From: Thermoleophilales bacterium
GTDB taxonomy: Bacteria; Actinomycetota; Thermoleophilia; Solirubrobacterales; 70-9
Direction: 5' to 3'
Assembly (NCBI GenBank): GCA_020636955.1
Contig: JACJWY010000001.1
Coordinates: 179,198 to 243,197, forward strand
DNA: 64,000 bases
Below, in pieces: positions 1-8,127 of this stretch. The notes beneath the pieces are model-generated. The model did not search any database. It was given only the letters and a program-made list of their open reading frames with translations, and was not told where the DNA came from. How positions within the stretch are numbered: position 1 is the first letter of the stretch; the number at the start of each line of letters is the position of its first letter. The position numbers and the translations under genes are program-made.

Positions 1-926
1 AAAATCGGGTTGCCGCGCTGCCTGGCCCGGGAAATACGTTCGGCCAGCCCCAGCGCACTTGACTGGAGCATGCGGCCCAGCAGTTCCTCGTAATCGGCGA
101 TCCGCTGGTTCTGCTCGCGGATCGTCTTCGCGTCCTTGTGGGTGCGGACCAGCAGGGCGACCCGGTTTGCCTCGGCCCGCTGCATGACCGGGTTCCGGTC
201 ATAGGGCGCGATCGAGGCGGCCACCGCGTCGCTGTAGGGAGCAGCGGTTTCCCAGAGCACGCCGAAGCCGAAGAAGACCGGTACCACCGCCAGCCTGAGT
301 CCGCCGCGGCGCTCCATGAAGTCCTCGATCGCGGTCAGCACTCCGTTCTTCGGGCCACCTTCCCGCGCGGCCGCCCAGTCGAAGGGCAGCCCGCCGTCAC
401 TGACGCCAGGATTGCCAGGTTCGATCGTGCATTTCTCGGCCAGCGGCTGCCGCTCTGACTCCGGCACTCGGTCCGGCGCGTAATAGGTGTCGCGACGCTC
501 ATGGGGCCAGCAGACGTCGTGGAACATGAGCAGCGGGAGCTGGTTCTCCCCTGCCAGTTCGGCAATCTTGTCCAGTTCCTGGGTGAGGGTGAAGTAGTTG
601 TGGTCGCCGTCGATGATCACCGTGTCCGGCAGCCCGTCGAAGCTGTCGAGCGCTCCGACCCCGGTGTCTTCGATCAGGGTCAGTTCCGGATGTCGGGAAA
701 CCACCTTCCTCAGATCCTCGGGCGGCAGCGGCTCGACGGTGGCGATGTCAACCCCTTTCGGAGTGCCCCACTCGAGCAGGCTCTCGGTCAGCTCGCCGGC
801 GAAGGAGCCGATCTCGAGCAGCGAGGTCGTGCCCCTCGCTTCGAGGCAGGGCTGCATGATCTCGGCGACATTCTCGAGTGAGTATCCCCACTGGATCGGG
901 TTTGGTTCGGCGGTCTGGCTGCTCAT
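1..926 (-). CDS. Class I SAM-dependent methyltransferase, cut by window edge
   Basis: The reverse strand reads openly from an ATG at 926 to the window edge: 308 codons are visible and the stop lies outside. After about 35 residues comes LLEIGSFAGELT, which fits the SAM-binding glycine loop of a Rossmann methyltransferase. It is followed by VDIATVEP and DTVIIDGDHNYF, the Asp-Gly-Asp-His pattern of the Methyltransf_24-like family found in glycan loci. A helical, charged tail begins near residue 265. It is divergent from the acyltransferase at 963 and shares a 37-base promoter gap with it. I infer methylation of a sugar or glycan precursor; the substrate is unknown. Family call fairly sure, role inferred. 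Confidence 0.72.
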   Translation of the reverse strand, partial: MSSQTAEPNPIQWGYSLENVAEIMQPCLEARGTTSLLEIGSFAGELTESLLEWGTPKGVDIATVEPLPPEDLRKVVSRHPELTLIEDTGVGALDSFDGLPDTVIIDGDHNYFTLTQELDKIAELAGENQLPLLMFHDVCWPHERRDTYYAPDRVPESERQPLAEKCTIEPGNPGVSDGGLPFDWAAAREGGPKNGVLTAIEDFMERRGGLRLAVVPVFFGFGVLWETAAPYSDAVAASIAPYDRNPVMQRAEANRVALLVRTHKDAKTIREQNQRIADYEELLGRMLQSSALGLAERISRARQRGNPI

Positions 927-943
927 TGGCTGGGCGCTCAGGC

Positions 944-951
944 TATAGGCT
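944..951. promoter_or_regulatory. Shared divergent -10 region
   Basis: The bases TATAGGCT read as a -10-like hexamer on both strands (TATAGG/TAGGCT on plus, AGCCTATA giving TATAGC/TAGCCT on minus). They sit in the 36 bases between two divergent genes starting at 926 and 963. Both transcripts would have leaders of only a few bases. Visible as sequence; function inferred. Confidence 0.4.
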
Positions 952-962
952 CTGCCGCGCCG

Positions 963-1568
963 ATGAGTGCCTCGCCAACCGCCGCCGAGAAGAGAGCGTT
1001 CATGCGCTCGCTGCACGAACGCCACCCCGGTTTTCGGGTCGCTGTCGCTGAAGATGCCCGGGTCACCTGCTTCCAGCGCGGAGAAAGATCCGAGTTCCGG
1101 TCCGGCCTTGACACCCTGCTTCAGGTGCTGCGGCTGATGTGGGTCAGCGACGCTTTCGCCGCTCACGTCTTCTACCGCGCAAGGGCCCGGATGCTGGCCA
1201 GGCGCATTCCGGTGCTGCCGCGGATCCTGCACAAGCTCTCGATGGCGACGGCCCAGGTTTCGATCGGAGATCCGGTTCTGCTCCATCCCGGCGTCTACAT
1301 CGTTCACGGTCAGATCGTCCTCGACGGGCTGGTCGAACTCGGTCCGGGCACGGTCATCGCACCCTGGGTCACGGTCGGTCTGAGAGGGGGCAACGTCCAG
1401 GGGCCGACCGTCGAAGGAAACGTGAACATCGGTACCGGGGCCAAGCTGATCGGGCCGATCCGGGTCGGGCACAGCGCGATGATCGGTGCCAACGCCGTGG
1501 TGGTCAGCGACATACCGGCCGGGAGCACCGCAGTTGGAATTCCTGCCAAAGTGATCGGAAATAACTGA
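963..1568 (+). CDS. Left-handed beta-helix (hexapeptide repeat) acyltransferase
   Basis: The 201-residue protein has a helical N-terminal half and, from about residue 100, imperfect hexapeptide repeats: VSIGDPVLLHPGVYI, VELGPGTVIAPW, VNIGTGAKLIGPIRVG, AMIGANAVVVSDIPAG. It ends with GIPAKVIG, the usual closing motif of serine O-acetyltransferase and sugar O-acetyltransferase relatives. This family moves an acetyl (or acyl) group from CoA to a hydroxyl. Given the neighbours, a glycan or nucleotide-sugar acceptor is more likely than serine, but CysE-type activity cannot be excluded. The ATG at 963 gives a full-length protein. Confidence 0.78.
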   Translation: MSASPTAAEKRAFMRSLHERHPGFRVAVAEDARVTCFQRGERSEFRSGLDTLLQVLRLMWVSDAFAAHVFYRARARMLARRIPVLPRILHKLSMATAQVSIGDPVLLHPGVYIVHGQIVLDGLVELGPGTVIAPWVTVGLRGGNVQGPTVEGNVNIGTGAKLIGPIRVGHSAMIGANAVVVSDIPAGSTAVGIPAKVIGNN

Positions 1569-1646
1569 GGATTGGTAGTTTCCACGGATGTAATCCGGGG
1601 AACCATTGGCCAAACTTTGGTCCTCAAACAACCGAGCAGGAGTGAG

Positions 1647-2717
1647 ATGTTCTTTCGATCACGCAAGAATCGCCATCAGGAAGCCGCGAGTTCGGCGGTA
1701 GAGGAACCCCTTCCCCAGACTCTTGAGGCACGCAGCCTTGAATCGGAAGGCAAGCTTTTCGAGGCGATCGATCTCCTGACCGAAGCCAACCGCGAGGATC
1801 GCGACCCGCAACTCGAGCGTGAGGCGCGACGGATCAGGCACCTGGCCGGAATCCAGTTGCTCGAGAACGCCCCCTCCGATCCTTCCTATCCGGAACCGGC
1901 GGCCGAAGTCCCGGCCCGCGGCGAGCAGTCACTCTGCCCCGAGATCACACCCGATCAGCTCAGCCCGGAACTGGTCCGGGCGGCCTTCCTCGAAGCCGGC
2001 TGCCTGCTGGTTCGCGGTCTCATGGACGAGGAAAAGGCCCTGGATCTGGCTGCCGATATCGACCGCAGCTTCGAGATCCGTGCCGACCTCGACGAAGGAC
2101 AAAGCGACCCGGACGGTTACTACGACGAAATGGAGCCCGAACCTCCCTTCCGGATACCGGAACGGGAATGGGTCGAAGAAGGCGGCGGCGTGCTGGCCCT
2201 GGACTCGCCGAAGATGCTCTTCAAGATGCTCGACGCCTTCGAGAAAGCAAACCTTCGCGGCGTGATCGAGCAGTACATGGGCGAGAAGCCGGCCATCTCA
2301 GCCCAGAAATGCACCCTGCGCAAGGCCACTCCGGATGTGGCCGGCGGCTGGCATCAGGACGGCAAGTTCATGGGAGAAGACGTCCGGTCACTGAACGTGT
2401 GGCTTTCACTTTCCCGATGTGGTGACATCGCCCCGAGCATGGACATCGTCCCGGTTCGCCTCGAAGAGTTCGTCGAAATCGGCGGCGAGGGCACCTACCT
2501 CGATTTCCAGATCTCGGATCAGACTGCGACGAAGGCGGCGGGTGACATCGGTGTGGTCCGTCCGATCTTCAACCCCGGTGACGCCCTGCTGTTCGATCAC
2601 CTTTTCCTTCACCAGACCGGTTCGGACCCGTCGATGCCGAATCCCCGTTACGCGATCGAAAGCTGGTTCTTCGGACCTTCCGCATATCCGCAGAATTACG
2701 TTCCGATCGCTTTCTGA
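1647..2717 (+). CDS. Phytanoyl-CoA dioxygenase-like Fe(II)/2-oxoglutarate enzyme, copy 1
   Basis: I chose the ATG at 1647 (356 residues) because AGGAG precedes it; an in-frame TTG at 1572 would add 25 residues. The N-terminal 70 residues are charged and variable. The catalytic core then shows WHQDGKFMG (His236-x-Asp238), a distal LFLHQTGSD (His322) and PRYAIESWFF (Arg334). This is the facial triad plus 2-oxoglutarate Arg of PhyH-type hydroxylases. The substrate is unknown; in a glycan locus, hydroxylation of a sugar or lipid part is possible. It overlaps the start of its paralogue by one base (TGATG), so the two are translationally coupled. Confidence 0.77.
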   Translation: MFFRSRKNRHQEAASSAVEEPLPQTLEARSLESEGKLFEAIDLLTEANREDRDPQLEREARRIRHLAGIQLLENAPSDPSYPEPAAEVPARGEQSLCPEITPDQLSPELVRAAFLEAGCLLVRGLMDEEKALDLAADIDRSFEIRADLDEGQSDPDGYYDEMEPEPPFRIPEREWVEEGGGVLALDSPKMLFKMLDAFEKANLRGVIEQYMGEKPAISAQKCTLRKATPDVAGGWHQDGKFMGEDVRSLNVWLSLSRCGDIAPSMDIVPVRLEEFVEIGGEGTYLDFQISDQTATKAAGDIGVVRPIFNPGDALLFDHLFLHQTGSDPSMPNPRYAIESWFFGPSAYPQNYVPIAF

Positions 2718-3715
2718 TGGGGCTTTTCACCCGCAGAAAGCCGAGGGTTGACTACCCGGCCCGGATCGCCGAGCTGAACGCCGAGAACCGGGCTTCTCGC
2801 AGCCCCGAGCGGGACCGCGAACTGCGCCGGCTGCGACACGAGGCCGGCGTGGAAGCGCTCAAATCTCCACCCCCGCGCCCCGGGCTCGTGGATCCGGCGG
2901 CGGCCGCACCAGCCCGCGGAGCCGAGTCGAAGTGCCCGGAAATAACGCCGGAGGAACTGACCCCGGAGGTGTTGAGGGCCGCGATCCTCGAGGCTGGCTG
3001 CCTGCTGGTCCGGGACCTCATGCCCGATGAGGAGGCGCTGGCCATCGCCGATGGAATCGAGCAGGCCTTCGCCACCCGGATCAGGTTGCGTGAGAGCGGA
3101 GGCGTCGACGGAGAAGGCTTCTACGACGAACTCGTTCCCGAGGAGCCCTACGCAGTCCAGAAGAGGGACTGGATCGAGGAAGGCGGCGGAGTTCTCGCGG
3201 TCGATTCTCCGCGGCTTCTGGTCGACATGCTTGACGCCTTCGATCGGGTGGGGTTGCCGGAAGTGATCGAGGGCTACCTGGGCGAGAAACCCCTGATTTC
3301 GGCCGACAAGTGCACTCTTCGCAAGGCGACCGGGGATGTCCCCGGTGCCTGGCATCAGGACGGGCGCTTCATGGGCGACGTGAGGGCGATGAACGTCTGG
3401 CTGTCGCTTTCCCGTTGCGGTGATGTCGCTCCGGGCATGGATCTGGTGCCGACCAGACTTGATGACTACGTTGCAACCGGCACCGAAGGGACCTGGCTGG
3501 AGACCCAGGTGTCGGACGCCGTAGCCGAGGAGGCGGCGGGCGAGATCGGGATCGTGAGGCCTGTCTTCAATCCCGGCGATGCCCTGCTCTTCGACGATCT
3601 CTTCCTTCACCAGACTGGCTCCGACCCATCGATGCCGAAACCCCGCTACGCGATCGAGAGCTGGTTCTTCGGGACTTCGGCCTTTCCCGATATCTACGTG
3701 CCCCTGGCCGCCTGA
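2717..3715 (+). CDS. Phytanoyl-CoA dioxygenase-like Fe(II)/2-oxoglutarate enzyme, copy 2
   Basis: This 332-residue protein is a clear tandem duplicate of the gene before it. It shares CPEITPEELTPE, EAGCLLVRDLM, WIEEGGGVLAVDSP, CTLRKATGDVPGAWHQDG, the distal FLHQTGSDPSMPKPRYAIESWFFG and the C-terminal tail. The metal ligands are His213 and Asp215 (HQD) with distal His298. The N-terminal extension differs from copy 1, so the catalytic domain is under selection while the front end drifts. Both copies keep all ligands, so neither looks dead. They may act as a heterodimer or on two positions; that is inference. Confidence 0.77.
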   Translation: MGLFTRRKPRVDYPARIAELNAENRASRSPERDRELRRLRHEAGVEALKSPPPRPGLVDPAAAAPARGAESKCPEITPEELTPEVLRAAILEAGCLLVRDLMPDEEALAIADGIEQAFATRIRLRESGGVDGEGFYDELVPEEPYAVQKRDWIEEGGGVLAVDSPRLLVDMLDAFDRVGLPEVIEGYLGEKPLISADKCTLRKATGDVPGAWHQDGRFMGDVRAMNVWLSLSRCGDVAPGMDLVPTRLDDYVATGTEGTWLETQVSDAVAEEAAGEIGIVRPVFNPGDALLFDDLFLHQTGSDPSMPKPRYAIESWFFGTSAFPDIYVPLAA

Positions 3716-3726
3716 GGAGCGTCAGG

Positions 3727-3770
3727 CGCGACGGCGTCCTGCCCAGCCTGTGTGGCCCCGGCCCGTCGCG
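3727..3770. terminator. Possible hairpin between convergent genes
   Basis: CGCGACGG (3727-3734) pairs perfectly with CCGTCGCG (3763-3770) across a 28-base loop in the gap between two convergent genes. There is no T-tract, so it is only a weak candidate for a bidirectional terminator. Confidence 0.3.
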
Positions 3771-3790
3771 GTCTGGCTGGCCCGAACTGA

Positions 3791-4507
3791 CTAGCTGATC
3801 CGGCGCGAACGGAAGCGGAAGCCGAGGATCAGGCGCATCATCCTCAACCCGAGGCCGAAGGCGACCGCGTAGTCACCGGTCACCGAGGAGGTCCCGACCC
3901 GCGGCAGGTAGTTCACCGGCACCTCCACGAAGCTCCGGTTGGAAGCCAGCAGCAGCATCAGCATTTCCGGCCCGGCGTGGCTTGAGCCGACCTTCATGTT
4001 GCCGGCGAGGAAGGCTGCGGTTTCGCGGGTGAGCAGCCTGTAGGTACAGCCGATGTCACTCAGGTGGCTGGTGTTGAAGATGGTCTCGACGATCTTCGCG
4101 ACCGCCCAGTTGCCCCATTTCAGGAAGGCCCCCATGTTGGCGCCTTCCCAGATCAGCTCGTTGGTGGTGCGGGTGCCGAGCACCGCGTCGACCTCTTCGC
4201 TGTAGGCCAGCAGTTTGACGATGTCCTTGGCCAGGAAAGTGCCGTCCGGTTCGGCCAGGACGACCAGGTCGCTGTCGGCCTCGTGAAGCCCCCGCCGGAT
4301 CGCATGCCCGTAGCCCTGTTTGGCCTCTAAGACCTGCCGGGCATCGGTCCGCTCCACCTCCTCGGTGGTTCCCGGCTCGGCGTTGTTGTTGATCACGAGC
4401 ACCTCGTCGACCAGACCGGTCGCGTAGAAATCGTCGATCACCTGCCTGATCGAATCCTTCTCGGCGTAGGTCATGAGAACGACCGTGACTGTCTTTTCGT
4501 GCCACAT
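3791..4507 (-). CDS. Family 2 glycosyltransferase, DPM1-like
   Basis: The 238-residue protein has the GT-A N-terminus VTVVLMTYAEKDSIRQVI, the strand DEVLVINNNAEPGTTEE and a metal-site region LVVLAEPDGTF in place of the usual DxD. It then has DIGCTYRLLTRETAAF, resembling the acceptor-loop region of polyprenol-phosphate glycosyltransferases. There is no clear transmembrane segment, so it is soluble or peripheral. It probably transfers sugar from a nucleotide donor to a lipid carrier or glycan. It reads opposite to its neighbours and is divergent from the bifunctional glycosyltransferase at 4543, 35 bases away. Confidence 0.75.
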   Translation of the reverse strand: MWHEKTVTVVLMTYAEKDSIRQVIDDFYATGLVDEVLVINNNAEPGTTEEVERTDARQVLEAKQGYGHAIRRGLHEADSDLVVLAEPDGTFLAKDIVKLLAYSEEVDAVLGTRTTNELIWEGANMGAFLKWGNWAVAKIVETIFNTSHLSDIGCTYRLLTRETAAFLAGNMKVGSSHAGPEMLMLLLASNRSFVEVPVNYLPRVGTSSVTGDYAVAFGLGLRMMRLILGFRFRSRRIS

Positions 4508-4529
4508 GCTCGGTTACCGGTGGCCACAA

Positions 4530-4535
4530 TAGTGT
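4530..4535 (+). promoter_or_regulatory. -10 element TAGTGT, leaderless start for 4543
   Basis: TAGTGT lies 7 bases before the GTG at 4543. That spacing puts the transcription start at the start codon. No Shine-Dalgarno is present. The same TANNNT-N6/7-start arrangement recurs through the window. Confidence 0.6.
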
Positions 4536-4542
4536 TTGACCG

Positions 4543-6807
4543 GTGGAATCGAACGCGGGGGTGAAAACCGGAGGCCCAAGGGTCGCCGTTGCGATGGCAA
4601 CCCATGAACCCGATCCGGATCTCTTCCGGAGTCAGGTCGAATCAATCCGCGCCCAGGAAGGCGTCGACTGGGCCTGTTTCATCTCCGATGACGCTTCCGG
4701 CCCCGAGGCAATCGAGGTGATCGAAGAGGTTCTTGCCGGGGATGAACGCTTCATCCTTTCCCGTTCCGGCAGCAGGCTCGGCTTCTATCGCAACTTCGAA
4801 AGGGCGATCGGACTGGTTCCGGCCGATTTCGACCTGATCGCGCTCAGTGACCAGGACGATCGGTGGTACCCGGAAAAGCTTCGCGTGCTGGCCGACCAGA
4901 TCGGCGACGCGGGTCTCATCTACAGCGACCAGCGGCTGGTGGAAGAGGACGGCCGGGTGATCGCCGACACCTACTGGACGGTCCGGGAAAACAATTACCG
5001 GGATCTGATCTCGATGCTGGTGGCCAATACCGTGACCGGAGCTGCCTCCCTTTTCACCCGCGGGGTTGCCGATCTCGCCCTGCCCTTCCCGGAAGTGCCA
5101 GGCGAGCAGTACCACGATCACTGGCTGGCCCTGGTCGCTCTCGCCTCGGGCGAGATCGCATACGTCGATCGCCCGCTCTACGACTACGTGCAGCACGGCG
5201 GCGCCCTGCTCGGTCACGAGAAGGCCAACGCCGGCCTCGAAACTTCCGGTCTGTGGCGGCTCGACCCGCGACGCTGGCGGGAGATCTTCGGCGGGTGGGG
5301 CTCGGCCTACTTTGACGTCTACCTGCGGTTGAAGGCGATCGGCAGGCTCCTGATCGATCGCTGCGGCCTGTCAATCTCCTCGCGCAAGCTCCGCCAGCTC
5401 CAACGATTCGATCGCAGTGACCGGTCGCTGCTCTCGCTCGCCTGGCTTGCCTTGCGTCCGTTGCGGGCAATTGCCGGCCACGGCGAGACGATGGGTATGG
5501 AGAGGATCCTGGTCCGGGCAATCCTCTACCGGCACCTAGTCGCGATCAAACGCCGGCTGCCGGGATCGCTCGGCCGCTCGGTCGACCATGGCGGGGAGCT
5601 GAAGGTCGAGACCGAGCTCACCGCCCGGATGAGGCAAAAGGTGGCGCCACTGTTCCCGATCACCTCGGCCGGCCAGCCGGCCCGGGTCAACCTGCTGATT
5701 CCGACGATTGACCTCGACCACTTCTTCGGCGGGTACATCGCCAAGTTCAACCTGGCCCGGCGAATGGCCGGGCACGGGTTGCCCGTGCGAATCGTCACCG
5801 TCGACCCGACCCCGCCCCTTCCTTCCAACTGGCGCCAGCGGATCGAGGGTTTCAGCCAGCTCGAAGGGATCTTCGACCAGGTGGAGGTCTGCTTTGCCCG
5901 GGACGGCCGCGAGCCTTTCCGGACCAGCCTTTCCGACCGCTATGTCGCGACCACCTGGTGGACCGCGCACCTGGCCGACCGGCTCGCCCGCGACGCCGGA
6001 TCATCCCGCTTCCTCTACATGATCCAGGAATACGAACCGCTCACGGTGCCGGAGGGCATGTGGCGCGAGCTGGCCCGCCAGTCATACGACTTTCCGCACC
6101 ACGCCCTGTTCTCAACGGAATTCCTGGTCGACTTTTTCCGGCGCGAAGAGGTCGGGGTGTTCGGTAGCGGCGTCGCCGGTGGTGGCCAGGCGATTCATTT
6201 CGAGAACGCCATCACCCCGGTCGCAGCCCCCGACGCTTCCCGGCTTGGGGCCCGCAGCCAGCGACGGCTTCTGCTCTACGGCAGGCCGGAGGCCCATGCC
6301 GCCCGCAACCTCTGGGAGGTGGGGATCGACGCCCTCAGGCGGTCCGTTGCGGCAGGCACTTTCGGCCCGGAATGGTCCTTCCATGCGATCGGCACGGTGG
6401 GGTCCGGTGAAAAGGTGGATCTCGGGGCGGGGCGCCACCTCGATCTCGTCCCCCGGACGGGGCAGTCCGAGTACGCGAGCTTCCTCTCCGGGCATGACCT
6501 GGGCGTCGCCCTGATGGAAGCGCCGCATCCCAGCCTGGTGCCCTTCGAGATGGCTTCCGCCGGAATGCCGACCGTGACCACCACCTGGGGTGATTCGAAA
6601 ACACCGGAAGGACTGGCGGCGGTCTCTCCGAACCTGATCGCGGTCGCCCCTGATGCGGAGGCGGTGGCGGGAGCGCTGGCCGTGGCGGTTGCCCGAACGG
6701 ATGATTTCGAAGGCCGGGTCGAAGGGGCCTCGTTCCAGTGGCCGCGCGACTGGAACGAGGCGTTCCCGGACCCGCTGCTGGATCGGATTGCAGCTTTGCT
6801 GGAGTAG
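4543..6807 (+). CDS. Two-domain glycosyltransferase (GT2 + WsaF/GT4-like)
   Basis: At 754 residues this is about twice a normal glycosyltransferase. Residues 14-260 are a GT2 domain: VAVAMATHEPDPDLF, CFISDDASGPEA, LIALSDQDDRWYPEKL (the DxD region) and a late HDHWLALVALASG. Residues from about 370 resemble the WsaF rhamnosyltransferase family: VNLLIPTIDLDHFFGGYIAK, FLYMIQEYEPL, LLLYGRPEAHAARNLWE and a GT-B C-terminal HPSLVPFEMASAGMPTVTT. The protein probably adds two successive sugars to one chain. The GTG start is supported by the -10 element 7 bases upstream. It heads the run leading to the ABC exporter. Confidence 0.82.
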   Translation: MESNAGVKTGGPRVAVAMATHEPDPDLFRSQVESIRAQEGVDWACFISDDASGPEAIEVIEEVLAGDERFILSRSGSRLGFYRNFERAIGLVPADFDLIALSDQDDRWYPEKLRVLADQIGDAGLIYSDQRLVEEDGRVIADTYWTVRENNYRDLISMLVANTVTGAASLFTRGVADLALPFPEVPGEQYHDHWLALVALASGEIAYVDRPLYDYVQHGGALLGHEKANAGLETSGLWRLDPRRWREIFGGWGSAYFDVYLRLKAIGRLLIDRCGLSISSRKLRQLQRFDRSDRSLLSLAWLALRPLRAIAGHGETMGMERILVRAILYRHLVAIKRRLPGSLGRSVDHGGELKVETELTARMRQKVAPLFPITSAGQPARVNLLIPTIDLDHFFGGYIAKFNLARRMAGHGLPVRIVTVDPTPPLPSNWRQRIEGFSQLEGIFDQVEVCFARDGREPFRTSLSDRYVATTWWTAHLADRLARDAGSSRFLYMIQEYEPLTVPEGMWRELARQSYDFPHHALFSTEFLVDFFRREEVGVFGSGVAGGGQAIHFENAITPVAAPDASRLGARSQRRLLLYGRPEAHAARNLWEVGIDALRRSVAAGTFGPEWSFHAIGTVGSGEKVDLGAGRHLDLVPRTGQSEYASFLSGHDLGVALMEAPHPSLVPFEMASAGMPTVTTTWGDSKTPEGLAAVSPNLIAVAPDAEAVAGALAVAVARTDDFEGRVEGASFQWPRDWNEAFPDPLLDRIAALLE

Positions 6808-6816
6808 CTCCGGCAG

Positions 6817-8127
6817 GTGAACATTCCGGGTCCTCTCCCGATAGCCTGCGTCGGGTTGTCATCGACTGAGACCAACCAGACGCGCGGCAAGGGGACGGTT
6901 CGCGATCTTTCCGGGAATCCGGTGGTGATCCGGGCGGAAGGATTGAGCAAGACCTTCGAGATTCCCGACCACAAGGTGGATTCCCTGAAGGAACGCGCGG
7001 TTCACCCTTTCCGCAAACAGGAGACCCGCAAGCTCAAGGCACTAGAAGATGTCTCGTTCGAGGTCAGGCAAGGGGAGTTCTTCGGCATCGCCGGACGCAA
7101 CGGCTCCGGCAAGAGCACCCTGCTGAAGATCCTCGCCAGCATCTACACCAAGGACCGGGGCTCGCTGAAAGTGGCCGGCCAGCTGGCACCCTTCATCGAG
7201 CTCGGGGTCGGCTTCAACCAGGAACTCGACGCCGCCCAGAACATCGTGCTGAACGGCGTGATGATGGGTCTGACCAGGCAGGAGGCCGAGAGCAAGGTGG
7301 ACACGGTTCTCGATTTCGCCGAACTCCAGGGTTTCTCCGACCTGAAGATCAAGAATTTCTCTTCCGGCATGCTGGTGCGGCTTGCCTTCTCGACCATGCT
7401 CGAAACCGAGGTCGACATCCTTCTGATCGACGAGGTGCTGGCGGTCGGCGATGCGGCCTTCGTCCAGAAATGCAACGACGCATTCCGGGACATGAAGGAA
7501 TCCGGCAAGACAGTTGTGCTGGTCACCCACGACATGGAGAGCATCGAGCATCTCTGCGACCGGGCGATGCTGCTGGAAAACGGCCGCCAGACCAGGATCG
7601 GTGACCCCGGCGAAGTCGGCCGCGAGTACATGCGGCTGAATTTCTCCGAGGCGGCCAGCGAGCATGACTCGTGGGTTCCGAGCGATCAGCGGGCAGCCCG
7701 CATGCTCGGAGCCTGGCTTGAGGACGGGGACGGAAGGCGGGTAAGCAACCTGGCCGAGGAAGACTCGATCAGGGCGGTGGTCGAGTTCGAGATGCGGGCC
7801 CCGGTCGAAGAGCCACTCTTCACCGGCATGGTGGCCAACGACGACATGGTCCATATCGCCGCCTGGGAACAGCCGGTTCAGCGGGAGGGCATGCCGATCG
7901 AGCGTCTGGAGGCGGGCGAACGGGTGGCGGTGGTCACCGAGATCGAAAACAACCTGGTGCCGGGCCGCTACAACGCGAGTTTCCGCCTGTGCCGGAACGG
8001 GAACTCCGACGACGTGGCCATGCAGATGATCGGCGCGATCGACTTCGTGGTCTACGGAACCTCGTCTCATCACGGGGTGGTCCGCGTCGAGCCCCGTCAG
8101 TCAACCAGGTTCGGCGACGATGGCTGA
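6817..8127 (+). CDS. Polysaccharide ABC exporter ATPase, Wzt type with C-terminal sugar-binding domain
   Basis: The nucleotide-binding domain (about residues 36-280) has Walker A GRNGSGKS near residue 93, the signature NFSSGM, Walker B DILLIDEVLAVGD and an H-loop LVTHD. After residue 285 an extra domain of about 140 residues follows, as in Wzt proteins of O-antigen systems, where it recognises the finished, often end-methylated chain. The start is uncertain: GTG 6817 gives 436 residues, TTG 6856 lies 8 bases after a TAGCCT, and the conserved part begins near 6922. It overlaps the permease gene by 8 bases. The neighbouring methyltransferases fit a chain-capping role. Confidence 0.88.
   Translation: MNIPGPLPIACVGLSSTETNQTRGKGTVRDLSGNPVVIRAEGLSKTFEIPDHKVDSLKERAVHPFRKQETRKLKALEDVSFEVRQGEFFGIAGRNGSGKSTLLKILASIYTKDRGSLKVAGQLAPFIELGVGFNQELDAAQNIVLNGVMMGLTRQEAESKVDTVLDFAELQGFSDLKIKNFSSGMLVRLAFSTMLETEVDILLIDEVLAVGDAAFVQKCNDAFRDMKESGKTVVLVTHDMESIEHLCDRAMLLENGRQTRIGDPGEVGREYMRLNFSEAASEHDSWVPSDQRAARMLGAWLEDGDGRRVSNLAEEDSIRAVVEFEMRAPVEEPLFTGMVANDDMVHIAAWEQPVQREGMPIERLEAGERVAVVTEIENNLVPGRYNASFRLCRNGNSDDVAMQMIGAIDFVVYGTSSHHGVVRVEPRQSTRFGDDG

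Noticed and set aside
1572..1646. TTG start at 1572 for the first PhyH gene
   Set aside because: The ATG at 1647 has AGGAG directly upstream, and the extra 25 residues have no counterpart in the paralogue.
4541..4560. T-loop-like bases (TTCGATTCC on the reverse strand) suggesting a tRNA
   Set aside because: Flanking bases do not pair as a T-stem and no acceptor or anticodon arm is present; I found no tRNA in the window.
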